From contig NZ_JAPEPO010000001.1 of NCBI RefSeq assembly GCF_026340095.1, positions 4,669,501 to 4,733,500 on the forward strand: a DNA stretch of 64,000 nucleotides, in the 5' to 3' direction. The position numbers were made by a program, and so were the translations under genes. How positions within the stretch are numbered: position 1 is the first letter of the stretch; each line of letters begins with the position of its first letter. This DNA comes from Streptomyces sp. NBC_01446 (lineage in GTDB: Bacteria > Actinomycetota > Actinomycetes > Streptomycetales > Streptomycetaceae). The notes below the pieces were generated by a model. That model worked only from the letters and a program-made list of their open reading frames with translations, did no database searches and was not told the DNA's origin. Below are positions 55,855 through 63,627 of the stretch, piece after piece.

Positions 55855-56442
55855 TCAGGCTGTCGGCCGGGCTCCCAACACTATGCCGTACCAAGTGCCT
55901 TCCATGCGACGGTACAACTCGGCGCTTTGGCGGACATAGATCACGAGGCAGCCGTGGTAGTTCTCTCCGGTGTTCTTCCGGACGGTTCGTGGGTTGCGTT
56001 TCTTGATCGTGGGCTTGCTGAATACGGAAGCGTCGACGCCGACGACCTCTGCCCAGTGCGCCTCGGCTGCCGCAACGTCGGCCGACTCGTGATTCATGCG
56101 GGCGCGCTGCTCCTCGGGTGTGCACCTGGCCTCAGGTTTGGGCATGTCTCGGACCCATAGCGAGACCGAGCTCTTCGAGCAGCCCAGCTCGGCCTGGATC
56201 TCGTTGTACGTCCGCCCTGGTCGACGCAGCTCCCGCGCCTGAGCCCGTAGATCGTCCTTTGCGTTGGGGCGCTTGCTCCGCTCGGCCGGAGGCTCGCCCC
56301 TGACGAGGCGGCTCAAGGTCTCCTTGCTGCGCACCCCCAGCTCGTCGGCGATCTGGCGAAGGCTCCGCCCATTCCGTCGCAGTGCTATCGCCTGCTCCCG
56401 CAACCGCTCGAAGTCGGCGTACTTGCCTGTGGTCTGTGTCAT
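55855..56442 (-). CDS. Helix-turn-helix protein, probably internally deleted
   Basis: A 195-residue protein with two HTH-like units, LRRNGRSLRQIADELGVRSK and RRPGRTYNEIQAELGCSKSS, the second followed by VSLWVRDMPKP. It then jumps to NHESADVAAAEAHWAEVVGV and a C-terminal strand region ending LVIYVRQSAELYRRMEGTWY. From memory, the common Streptomyces homologues have about 70-90 more residues between WVRDLPKP and HESADV, with a LAGLIDADG-like segment (LYWAEG); that block is absent here. The frame is open, so it may still be expressed. It may derive from a homing-endonuclease-like family. Confidence 0.7.
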   Translation of the reverse strand: MTQTTGKYADFERLREQAIALRRNGRSLRQIADELGVRSKETLSRLVRGEPPAERSKRPNAKDDLRAQARELRRPGRTYNEIQAELGCSKSSVSLWVRDMPKPEARCTPEEQRARMNHESADVAAAEAHWAEVVGVDASVFSKPTIKKRNPRTVRKNTGENYHGCLVIYVRQSAELYRRMEGTWYGIVLGARPTA

Positions 56443-56609
56443 AGGCGCAGGCTCGTTCGGGATGAGCTCGGGTGGGTCGTATTTGCATATGGGCCAACAG
56501 TTCGAGGGATACCGGCTGGTTTCGCTTCTGTTCGAATGGTGCCCGTGGCAGGGGGCCGTCGCGGAAACTCACCGGAAAAGGGGCACTGTGCGCCCGTAGG
56601 CTGGACGGC

Positions 56610-57914
56610 ATGACCACGACGGGGGAAATGCACCGGGCGGCCGGGGGGCCGTGGTGGTGGGAGCGGCGGCGTAGTGCCGTGCTCGATGTCGGGCTGGCCG
56701 TCGCGTCGGCGGCGGAGTGCGGGGTGGAGGGGGTCGGGTTCGCGCGGGACGCCGGGGTGCCGGCGGCCGTGGGTGTTGTTTTCGGGGTGCTTGCCGGGGC
56801 CATGCTGGTGCTGCGGCGGCGGTGGCCGATCGCGGTGGTGCTGGTCGGGGTCGCGGTGACTCCGGCCCGGATGGGTGTGCTGTTGAGCGTGGTGGGTCTC
56901 TACACGCTGGCCGCGTCCGAGATGCCGCGGCGGATCATCGGGGCCCTGGCGGGGATGTCGTTCGTCGGGACGCTGATCGTGTCGGTGGTGCGGGCGCAGC
57001 AGGACATGGGGCACGGGAATCTCGTGCGGGTGGGGGACTGGTTCGTTCCGTTCGTCGCCATCACGACGTCGTTGGGTGTGACCGCTCCGCCGTTGCTGCT
57101 GGGGCTTTATGTCGGTGCGCGGCGGCGTCTCATGGAGAGTTTGCGGGAGCGGAACGATTCGCTGGAGCGGGAGCTTCAGTTGCTCGCGGAGCGCGCGGAG
57201 GAGCGGGCCGAGTGGGCGCGGGGTGAGGAGCGGACGCGGATCGCCCGGGAGATGCATGACGTGGTGGCGCACCGGGTGAGTTTGATGGTGGTGCATGCGG
57301 CGGCGTTGCAGGCGGTGGCCCGTAAGGATCCGGAGAAGGCCGTGAAGAACGCGGCGCTGGTCGGGGACATGGGGCGGCAGGCGTTGACCGAGTTGCGGGA
57401 GATGCTCGGTGTGATGCGGTCCGGTGGCGGCGGGCGTGAGCCGGGTGCTGCGGTGCCGTTGGCGGCGGTGGGGGTGGCGGCTGCGGCTGCGGCGTCGCGT
57501 GCCGTCGATGACGAGGACGGGCCGTGTCTGGGTGATCTCGATGAGCTGGTGGGTCAGTCGCGGGCTGCGGGCATGGTGGTGGAGCTGCTCGTCGAGGGCG
57601 ATATGCGGTCGTATGTCGCGGCGGTGGAGCAGACCGCGTACCGGGTGGTGCAGGAGGCGCTGACGAACGTGCACAAGCATGCGGCGGGCGCGAAGACGTA
57701 TGTGCGGCTGGCTCATCGGGTGTCGGAGATCGCGATGCAGGTGGAGAACGAGCCGCCGCCGGACGCGGATTCGGCGTCGGATGTGCGGTTGCCGAGTGGG
57801 GGGAACGGGCTCGTCGGGATGAAGGAGCGGGTGGCGGGCCTGGGTGGGGTCTTCGTGTGCGGGCCGACTGATGCGGGTGGGTATCGGGTGTCGGCTGTGT
57901 TGCCTGCGGCCTAG
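56610..57914 (+). CDS. Sensor histidine kinase (HisKA_3 / NarX-DegS type), orphan
   Basis: A 434-residue kinase. About four to five membrane helices occupy residues 25-165, followed by a coiled segment (ERNDSLERELQLLAERAEER), the HisKA_3 dimerisation helix ERTRIAREMHDVVAHRVSLM (phospho-His about 216) and an ATPase domain with EALTNVHKHA (about 350) and GNGLVGMKERVAGLGG (about 397). No response regulator gene is adjacent. ATG 56610 is chosen over an upstream in-frame start that lacks homology. It is divergent from the HTH gene. Confidence 0.9.
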   Translation: MTTTGEMHRAAGGPWWWERRRSAVLDVGLAVASAAECGVEGVGFARDAGVPAAVGVVFGVLAGAMLVLRRRWPIAVVLVGVAVTPARMGVLLSVVGLYTLAASEMPRRIIGALAGMSFVGTLIVSVVRAQQDMGHGNLVRVGDWFVPFVAITTSLGVTAPPLLLGLYVGARRRLMESLRERNDSLERELQLLAERAEERAEWARGEERTRIAREMHDVVAHRVSLMVVHAAALQAVARKDPEKAVKNAALVGDMGRQALTELREMLGVMRSGGGGREPGAAVPLAAVGVAAAAAASRAVDDEDGPCLGDLDELVGQSRAAGMVVELLVEGDMRSYVAAVEQTAYRVVQEALTNVHKHAAGAKTYVRLAHRVSEIAMQVENEPPPDADSASDVRLPSGGNGLVGMKERVAGLGGVFVCGPTDAGGYRVSAVLPAA

Positions 57915-58249
57915 GGGCTGCAGGGGAGTTGGGGGCTGCCTGCGGCTCAAGGGTTGCGGGTGTGTGGCTGCGCCGCTGTGGGTTTTTCTGTGGCTGGCGG
58001 TGGTCCGCGCCGGGTGTCGGTCGTGGCGGGGCCGCGCCGGGATGTACGTGCTCGCTGTTCTATGGGGCTTCGTCTCCGGGCCCATGCCGCCCGAGTGTGG
58101 TGCTGGTGGCTCCGCGCGCACATCCCGGCACGTCCCCTCGCGTCTCGTAGGCGCGTGGCGGCCGGTGGGGTCTCGGGGCCGCGGGGCTGTGCTGTGGCTG
58201 TCTGTCGTGTGCCGGTGCGCTGTGGCCCGGTCCGCGTGTGCGCGCCGCG
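57915..58249. other. 335-base gap without a supported gene
   Basis: Several short overlapping frames exist on the plus strand, all Arg/Cys/Gly/Trp-rich, with no ribosome binding sites or recognisable motifs. I see no hairpin with long perfect arms and no promoter I would defend. Confidence 0.6.
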
Positions 58250-58735
58250 CTAGGCCGCGGTCAGGCGGGTCGGCTGGGTGCCGTTGACGAGGGTTTCCAG
58301 GGCGTGGTCGATGCCGGGGCCGAGGTACCAGTCGCCGCTGTGGTCGAGGGCGTAGACGCGGCCTTCGGTGTCGATGGCGAGGAGTGCTTCGGAGCCGGAT
58401 TCCGCACCGAGGGGGCAGACCTCGGTGTCGAGGGCGCGGCCGAGGTCGCCGAGGGTGCGGGCCATGTGGAGGCCGTGGAGCGGGTCGAGGTGGGGCTGGG
58501 CGGGGGCTATCTGGCGGCCGGGGCCCTGGGGGGTGAGGTGGAGGCCGCCGAATTCGGCCCAGGCCTCGACGGCGGCGGGGAAGACGGTGTGGCGGTGGCC
58601 GGCGGGGGATACGTGGGTGCGCAGGGCGTCGGCCCAGAATTCGGCCTGTTTGATGTCCCAGCGTCCGGGCTGCCAGCCGGCGGCGCGCAGTGCTGCGTCG
58701 ACGGGGGCGGTGAAGCGGGTGCGGTCGGCGGTCAT
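58250..58735 (-). CDS. SUKH-3 domain immunity-type protein
   Basis: A 161-residue protein fitting the SUKH-3 family: an N-terminal AALRAAGWQPGRWD, FPAAVEAWAEFGGLHL (the SUKH-typical FGG core), and C-terminal AIDTEGRVYALDHSGDWYLG then HALETLVNGT. SUKH proteins are immunity proteins of polymorphic toxin systems that bind and block nuclease or deaminase toxins. It lies 70 bases downstream of the YwqJ-type deaminase gene on the same strand, its likely partner. Confidence 0.85.
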   Translation of the reverse strand: MTADRTRFTAPVDAALRAAGWQPGRWDIKQAEFWADALRTHVSPAGHRHTVFPAAVEAWAEFGGLHLTPQGPGRQIAPAQPHLDPLHGLHMARTLGDLGRALDTEVCPLGAESGSEALLAIDTEGRVYALDHSGDWYLGPGIDHALETLVNGTQPTRLTAA

Positions 58736-58805
58736 GTGGGGTGGCCTCGTCCTGTTCTGCTGGGGCCTGCGGTGGTGCGTGCGTGCTGCCGTGCGCCGGT
58801 TCCGG

Positions 58806-59378
58806 TCAGCCGGTGGTGACCGCGGCCGGGTCCACGACGTGGACGCCGAAGTGGGCGGTGAGTGCGGCGCAGGCGCGGCAGGGGCGGGCGAAGCCGCCGT
58901 GCAGGGGGTCGCCGTCCTCGCGGATACGGCGGGTGGTGAGTTTGGCGTGTTTGAGGGCTTTGCGGGCTTCGCCGTTGGTCATGGGTTTGCGGCGGGCGCG
59001 TTTGGAGCGTTCCTCGTCGGCGGCCGTGAGGTGGCGGGAGATGAGGATCGTTTCGGCGCAGCGTCCGGTGAAGCGGTCGCGCTGGGCGCTGGTGAGGGTG
59101 TCGAGGAAGTCCTGGACGAGGGGGTGCAGGGCGGGGGCGTGTTCGCCGCGGGCTGCGGTGCTGGTCAGTGTGGTGCCGCGCACGGAGAGGGCGGCGGCGA
59201 CGGTGGGCAGGATGCCGTCGCGGCGCTGGCGCAGGGCTGGGGCGGGCGCTTCCTCGGCGCTGCTCCAGCCGACGCGTGGGTCGCCGGAGGCGCCGTCGGC
59301 GGTGGCCGGGTGCCCGGTGTCGGGCTCCGAGGCGGTCGCGACGGCCGTGTCGGATGACGGTGCGGTGCTGCTCTGCAT
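58806..59378 (-). CDS. YwqJ-like nucleic-acid deaminase protein
   Basis: A 190-residue protein. The C-terminal half has the deaminase-fold zinc motifs GRCAETILI (Cys107-Ala-Glu109, the CxE form) and RPCRACAALTAHFGV (Pro166-Cys167-x-x-Cys170), the pattern of YwqJ-like toxin deaminases. The N-terminal about 55 residues are disordered-like (Ser/Ala/Glu). Unlike classical YwqJ toxins it is a small stand-alone protein with no LXG, RHS or signal-peptide trafficking domain. GGAGGGG precedes ATG 59378. Its target, probably a base in RNA, DNA or a nucleotide, is unknown. Confidence 0.8.
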   Translation of the reverse strand: MQSSTAPSSDTAVATASEPDTGHPATADGASGDPRVGWSSAEEAPAPALRQRRDGILPTVAAALSVRGTTLTSTAARGEHAPALHPLVQDFLDTLTSAQRDRFTGRCAETILISRHLTAADEERSKRARRKPMTNGEARKALKHAKLTTRRIREDGDPLHGGFARPCRACAALTAHFGVHVVDPAAVTTG

Positions 59379-59527
59379 GTGCTGCTTCCCCTCCTGCAAT
59401 CCCCCGGGTTGCGTGCACAGACTGCCAAATGCGGCCGGTGGTGCGGAAGCTGGGGCGCGGCGACACGCGGGAGCGTGGGCTCATCGTCACGGTGGGGTGA
59501 CTGCTGGTCATGGAACCGGAGGGCCGG

Positions 59528-59555
59528 TGACCGGTGTCGTACAACCGCATAGGCT
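59528..59555 (+). promoter_or_regulatory. Candidate promoter of the WHH-SUKH operon
   Basis: TGACCG (59528-59533), a 16-base spacer and TAGGCT (59550-59555) give a plausible Streptomyces promoter 45 bases before the ATG at 59600, in the 221-base divergent region. Confidence 0.35.
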
Positions 59556-59599
59556 GTCGCTATCCGCGATCCATAACAGTGCCGCAGGGGGCAACCGCC

Positions 59600-60625
59600 A
59601 TGACGACAGGTCGGCTCGGGCAGCAAGCCGCGCCGCCGAACGCGGCCTACGCCGGGCAGGTCGTGCACTTCCCGGACCCGGTCCGTGCAGCGCGCCATCC
59701 CAGGGGCGTACGGATCGACGGGAACGGCTATCCGGATTTTTCTGCCTACGCGCGTGCCGCGGCGGAGATCGCCGAGCCCCCGGAGGGGTTCGGGGTCGAT
59801 GAGCTGCGGCTGACGGACTTTGTGTCGGCGAACGCGGCGATGGCCGCCGCCGGGCATGACTTGTGGGACACGATCGTGCCGGTGGCGACGCCGCACGGCT
59901 GGACCTGGCATCACGTGCCGGGCAGTCGTCGCATGGAGCTGGTCCCGGTCGAGGTGAAGGCGCTGCTGCGGCATCACGGCGGTCTCGCGACGGCGGCGGT
60001 GGATCACGGCAAGCGGGGGACGCGTCCGTTGCAGGAGACGCGGCCGGCGCACTTCGGGCTGCCGAAGTCGTCGGTGGCGGTGACGGAGCAGCAGGTCCTC
60101 GGTGCCGAGGAGGATCTGGGGTACCGGTTGCCGGGTGCGTACCGGGCGTTCCTGAAGGCGGCGGGCGGGTGCGCTCCGGTGGGGGCGGCGCTGGACGCCG
60201 AGCTCGGGCTTCTGGTGGACCAGCCGTTCTTCACGGTGCGCGACGAGGCCGCGGTCAACGATCTGGTGTACGTCAACAAGTGTCTGCGTGATCACCTGAC
60301 CAAGGACTATCTGGGTGTCGGGTTCGTGCAGGGCGGCATTCTCGCCGTGAAGGTCAAGGGTGACCGGGCGGGTTCGGTGTGGTTCTGCGCGTACGACGAC
60401 GCGCGGGACAGCGGGGACACGGCCGGCTGGTCGGTCGCGGAGCGGGTGGAGCGTCTGCTGCTGCCGTGCGGTGACGACTTCGACGCGTTCCTGGCCCGGC
60501 TCGCGGGCAATCCACCGGAGCTGGAGACGGTGGCGAACCTGATGGTGGACGGCGGTTTCGCGAGTGCGGTCGACGCCGCGGGCGCGGCCGTGCCGGCTGC
60601 TTCGACTGTCCCGGACGAGGGGTGA
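59600..60625 (+). CDS. WHH-nuclease-like domain fused to a SUKH (SMI1/KNR4) domain
   Basis: A 341-residue two-part protein. Residues about 37-128 match the WHH branch of HNH/EndoVII toxin nucleases: DGNGYPDFSAYA, then GHDLWDTIVP, GWTWHHVPGSRRMELVP (His104-His105) and LLRHHGG (His125-His126). The usual family His before the last helix (consensus dlHxxxxHtGG) appears as Lys120 here, so activity is uncertain. Residues about 164-305 form a SUKH domain (VTEQQVLGAEEDLGYRLPGA, FLKAAGGCAP, DFDAFLARLAGNPPEL). Toxin-like and immunity-like modules in one cytosolic chain suggest self-control or a regulatory rather than secreted role. ATG 59600 follows AGGGGG. Confidence 0.82.
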   Translation: MTTGRLGQQAAPPNAAYAGQVVHFPDPVRAARHPRGVRIDGNGYPDFSAYARAAAEIAEPPEGFGVDELRLTDFVSANAAMAAAGHDLWDTIVPVATPHGWTWHHVPGSRRMELVPVEVKALLRHHGGLATAAVDHGKRGTRPLQETRPAHFGLPKSSVAVTEQQVLGAEEDLGYRLPGAYRAFLKAAGGCAPVGAALDAELGLLVDQPFFTVRDEAAVNDLVYVNKCLRDHLTKDYLGVGFVQGGILAVKVKGDRAGSVWFCAYDDARDSGDTAGWSVAERVERLLLPCGDDFDAFLARLAGNPPELETVANLMVDGGFASAVDAAGAAVPAASTVPDEG

Positions 60626-60632
60626 GTGTCCG

Positions 60633-63401
60633 ATGGTGACGTTCGCGCAGGCGCAGGAGCGCGCGGAAGAGTGGATCAACGGCGATGTGCCCGGCTATCA
60701 GCACCGTGAGGTGCGGGTGCGGGAGTTCGAGCTGGGGTTCGTGGTGTGGGCCGAGGACCGCGAGGGCGGTCCGGTGTCCGACGGCGGGCGGCAGCGGCTC
60801 GTCATCGCGCGCGACAGCGGGGACGCCTCGCTGTGGCCGGGGCTGCCGGTGGGTGAGGTGATCCGGCGGTACGAGGAGGAGTACGGGCTGCCGGAGGCTT
60901 CGCCGGAGCCGGCGGACGCGCCGCCGGAGCGGGTGGACCTGAATCAGACGTCGTTCCTGTTGAGCCCTCCGGAGTGGCTCCAGGAGGCGGCGGACAAGCT
61001 GGGTATTCCGGACCGGCGGGGGGATGCGTCGTCGGCCGGCGCGTCTTCCGGGGCTGGTTCCGGTACGGGTTCTGGGTCCCGTCCGGGTTCTGCTTCCGGT
61101 GCGGGTTCGGGTGTGTCCGCGCCTGAGCCGGCCGCCCCCGCGCCCGCGAGTGCCGACGCGGGCAGCGGCGCGACGCCGTGGCCCGCCTCGCCCGCGGCGC
61201 CTTCCGGGGCGACCCCGTGGGCCGGTACGGACACGAACGCGGACGAGGAGGAGGACCGCTCGGTCGCGCCTCCGGCGACGGTGTTCGCGCCGCCGTTGGT
61301 GGACGAGGGTGATGTGCCTGCGCCCGCCGCCGCGCCGGAGGCCAAGACAGCGCTGATGTCGGGCGGCAGCCGGCTTCCGCGTACGGCGGTGGCCCCGGCG
61401 GCGATCGACGGGCAGGCTCCCGCCGCTCCGGGCACCCCGCCGCCGGGTGCTCCCGATGCGTACGGCTACCCGCAGGGTCCCGGCGGGCAGCAGACTCCGC
61501 CGCCCGGCGCCCCGCCGAACTACGGCTACCCGCAGGGGCCCGGCACTCCGCCCCCGTCCAACGTGCCGCAGGCGCCCGGGAGTTCGCGGGGCGGTGTGTC
61601 GCAGCCTCCGCCGCCCACCTACGGCTACCCGCAGGGTCCGGGCCGGCAGCAGACGCCGCCGCAGGGTGCTCCCGACGCGTACGGCTACCCGCAGGGCCCC
61701 GGCGCGCAGCAGACTCCGCCGCCGGGTGGGCAGGGTGCGCCCGGGCGGCCGCTCGCGCCCGGGGCCGGTGACATCGCCGACGCCGCGACCAGCAAGGCGC
61801 AGGGTCCGCCCCGCGGTGCGCGCGGTGGCGGCGCGACGACTCCGCCGCCGCCCGGTGCGCCGGGCACTCCCGGTGCGCGCCCCTCGGGGCCCGGCGCTCC
61901 GGGTACCCCGGCGGGCGGCTACGTTCCGACGCAGCTCGTCTCTCAGCTCGGCCCCGACGGGCCCGAGGCGCCGCCCGCCCCGGGTGGTACGCCGCCCGGC
62001 GGTGTGCACCACGCCGCGACGATGCTGGCCGACCCGAGCTTGGGTGGCCCCGGTGCTCCCAAGCCGCCCGGTCCGCCCGGCGCCCCCGGCGCGCCGCAGC
62101 CTCCCGGCCCGCCCGGGGGGACGCCGCCCGGTGGTGTGCACCATGCCGCGACGATGCTGGCCCAGCCGGGACCGGCCGGTCCCGGCACGCCGCCCCCGCC
62201 GGCGGCACCCGGCGTGCCTGGTGCTCCCGGTGCGCCGGGTGCACCCGGTGGTGGTGTCCATCACGCCGCGACGATGCTGGCCGGTCCCGGTCAGGCCGGA
62301 CCCGGCATGCCTCCTCCCCCGCCGCCGCAGGCGCCGGGCGGTATGCCGATGCCGCCGCCGATGCCCGGTCAGCAGGTTCCGGGGGGTCCGCCCCCGGCCT
62401 CGTACGGGTATCCGCAGCCCACGGGTCAGCCGACCGTCGGGCCCGGCTATCAGGCCGTGCTGCGCTACCGCGCGCCCGACGGCTCCGAGCAGCAGCTCAT
62501 CCGCCGCTCGGCGCCCGGTACGCCGCACCCGGAGTGGCAGATCTTCCATGAGCTGCGCGGCATGAACATCCCGCCGGACCAGGTCCTGGAGCTGCACACG
62601 GAGCTGGAGTCCTGCGAGCTGCCGGGTGCGTACTGCGCCCGCATGATCCGTGAACAGTGGCCGCAGGCCAGGATCACGTCCATCGCCCCGTACGGCAGGG
62701 ACCACGCGTCGCGCCAGCAGGGCATGCAGCAACTGATCGCGCACCAGGGCGAGTTGCACCAGGTGGCGGACGGTCCGGCGCGGCTCGCGCCGGTGCGTGC
62801 GCCGCTGCCGCCCGCGCAGCCGATGCCGCCGGTTCCGCCGGAGGCGATCGGGCATGAGCTGGCCGCGGCGTTCGGTCCTGGGGTGTTCCGGTTCGACCAG
62901 CGGGCCGTGTCCCGTCAGGGCGTGCCGGACATCGTGGCGCACACCCTCGTCGTGGCGGGGCTGCCCGCCGACTTCGGGCCGTTCTTCTGGGCGCAGGCCC
63001 AGCCGGGCCGCCCGGTGCCGACGCTTGCCGAGCTGGCGCAGGAGCGGGGGGCGCAGCCCGCGTCGGACGCGGGTTCGTACCTCGTGATGGGCAGTGACTT
63101 CGGGCGGGCGATCTGTGTCCAGTACGGCACGGCGAACATCGTGGCCGTGCCGGTGGAGGCGGGTCCCGGCGGTGCGCCGGTGCCGCCGCAGTTCGTGAAC
63201 ACGGGCCTGCCCGAGTTCGCGCGCAGCCTCGCGGTGCTCGGCCGGATGTGGCCGCTGCGGTTCGGGCTCAACCAGGAGCAGGCGGGCCGCTGGACCGTCG
63301 ACTTCCAGGCGCAGCTGGCCGCTGTCGACCCGGCGGCGCTCGCGTCGCCGGAGGGCTGGTGGTCGGTGCTGCTCGAGCAGATGTGGGACGGCCTGCTGTA
63401 A
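60633..63401 (+). CDS. Imm35-like / Pro-rich linker / XOO_2897-type deaminase / SUKH-4-like protein
   Basis: A 922-residue multidomain protein. Residues 1-86 resemble YrhB/Imm35 (TFAQAQERAEEWINGDVPGY, LVIARDSGDASLWPGLP, IRRYEEEYG). Residues about 90-600 are a Pro/Gly/Ala-rich linker with YGYPQGPG repeats and three VHHAATMLA motifs. Residues about 606-710 look like an XOO_2897-type deaminase: HPEWQIFHELR, HTELESCELPGAYCARMI (His655-x-Glu657, Cys661, Cys668) and ITSIAPYG. Residues about 720-922 resemble SUKH-4 immunity domains (FGPGVFRFDQRAV, FARSLAVLGRMWPL, WWSVLLEQM). ATG 60633 starts 7 bases after the WHH-SUKH stop. No secretion signal is present. Confidence 0.82.
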   Translation: MVTFAQAQERAEEWINGDVPGYQHREVRVREFELGFVVWAEDREGGPVSDGGRQRLVIARDSGDASLWPGLPVGEVIRRYEEEYGLPEASPEPADAPPERVDLNQTSFLLSPPEWLQEAADKLGIPDRRGDASSAGASSGAGSGTGSGSRPGSASGAGSGVSAPEPAAPAPASADAGSGATPWPASPAAPSGATPWAGTDTNADEEEDRSVAPPATVFAPPLVDEGDVPAPAAAPEAKTALMSGGSRLPRTAVAPAAIDGQAPAAPGTPPPGAPDAYGYPQGPGGQQTPPPGAPPNYGYPQGPGTPPPSNVPQAPGSSRGGVSQPPPPTYGYPQGPGRQQTPPQGAPDAYGYPQGPGAQQTPPPGGQGAPGRPLAPGAGDIADAATSKAQGPPRGARGGGATTPPPPGAPGTPGARPSGPGAPGTPAGGYVPTQLVSQLGPDGPEAPPAPGGTPPGGVHHAATMLADPSLGGPGAPKPPGPPGAPGAPQPPGPPGGTPPGGVHHAATMLAQPGPAGPGTPPPPAAPGVPGAPGAPGAPGGGVHHAATMLAGPGQAGPGMPPPPPPQAPGGMPMPPPMPGQQVPGGPPPASYGYPQPTGQPTVGPGYQAVLRYRAPDGSEQQLIRRSAPGTPHPEWQIFHELRGMNIPPDQVLELHTELESCELPGAYCARMIREQWPQARITSIAPYGRDHASRQQGMQQLIAHQGELHQVADGPARLAPVRAPLPPAQPMPPVPPEAIGHELAAAFGPGVFRFDQRAVSRQGVPDIVAHTLVVAGLPADFGPFFWAQAQPGRPVPTLAELAQERGAQPASDAGSYLVMGSDFGRAICVQYGTANIVAVPVEAGPGGAPVPPQFVNTGLPEFARSLAVLGRMWPLRFGLNQEQAGRWTVDFQAQLAAVDPAALASPEGWWSVLLEQMWDGLL
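62001..62282 (+). repeat. Three in-frame repeats encoding GGVHHAATMLA
   Basis: The VHHAATMLA codons begin at 62004, 62136 and 62256 (132 and 120 bases apart), with near-identical DNA around gccgcgacgatgctggcc. The intervening Pro/Gly/Ala segments differ, so only the motif is conserved within the linker of the 922-residue protein. Confidence 0.85.
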
Positions 63402-63419
63402 CCCGCGTACAGAGGTACT

Positions 63420-63456
63420 GGAGAGGCGCGCGACCGTATCGGTCGCGCGCCTCTCC
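63420..63456 (+). terminator. 17-bp intrinsic terminator closing the toxin/immunity cluster
   Basis: Perfect arms ggagaggcgcgcgaccg (63420-63436) and 63440-63456 with a 3-base loop, followed by ttcttttgg. It lies 18 bases after the stop of the deaminase-SUKH-4 gene. Confidence 0.88.
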
Positions 63457-63627
63457 TTCTTTTGGGCGGGATGTGACCTGCCTCGCCCTCAAGGCTCTCG
63501 ATTCCGACTTTCGGCAGTATTTGACGCATCCTTGTCGAGTGGGTTGGGCGGAGTGTCTTGATTTGAGCGCTTCGGCTCGATCAGGTGCCGGGTAGGAGAG
63601 CCGAAGAGGCGACGAGGGGAATCAAGG

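Noticed and set aside
54076..56160. 694-codon plus-strand frame
   Set aside because: It is antisense to glmU, the tRNA and the HTH gene, with Arg/His-rich low-complexity translation and no family features.
55757..56442. Integrated element at the tRNA-Gln gene
   Set aside because: There is no integrase, excisionase or direct repeat of the tRNA 3' end, and the HTH gene lies on the 5' side of the tRNA.
56439..58121. 560-codon minus-strand frame opposite the sensor kinase
   Set aside because: It is His/Arg/Pro-rich antisense shadow; the plus strand has a clear HisKA_3 and ATPase domain.
57915..58249. Several short plus-strand frames after the sensor kinase
   Set aside because: No ribosome binding sites, no motifs, and amino-acid composition of non-coding G+C-rich sequence.
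61440..62300. CRISPR-like or minisatellite array
   Set aside because: The repeats are in-frame Pro/Gly/Tyr codon repeats of a coding linker, with unequal spacing and no constant spacer size.
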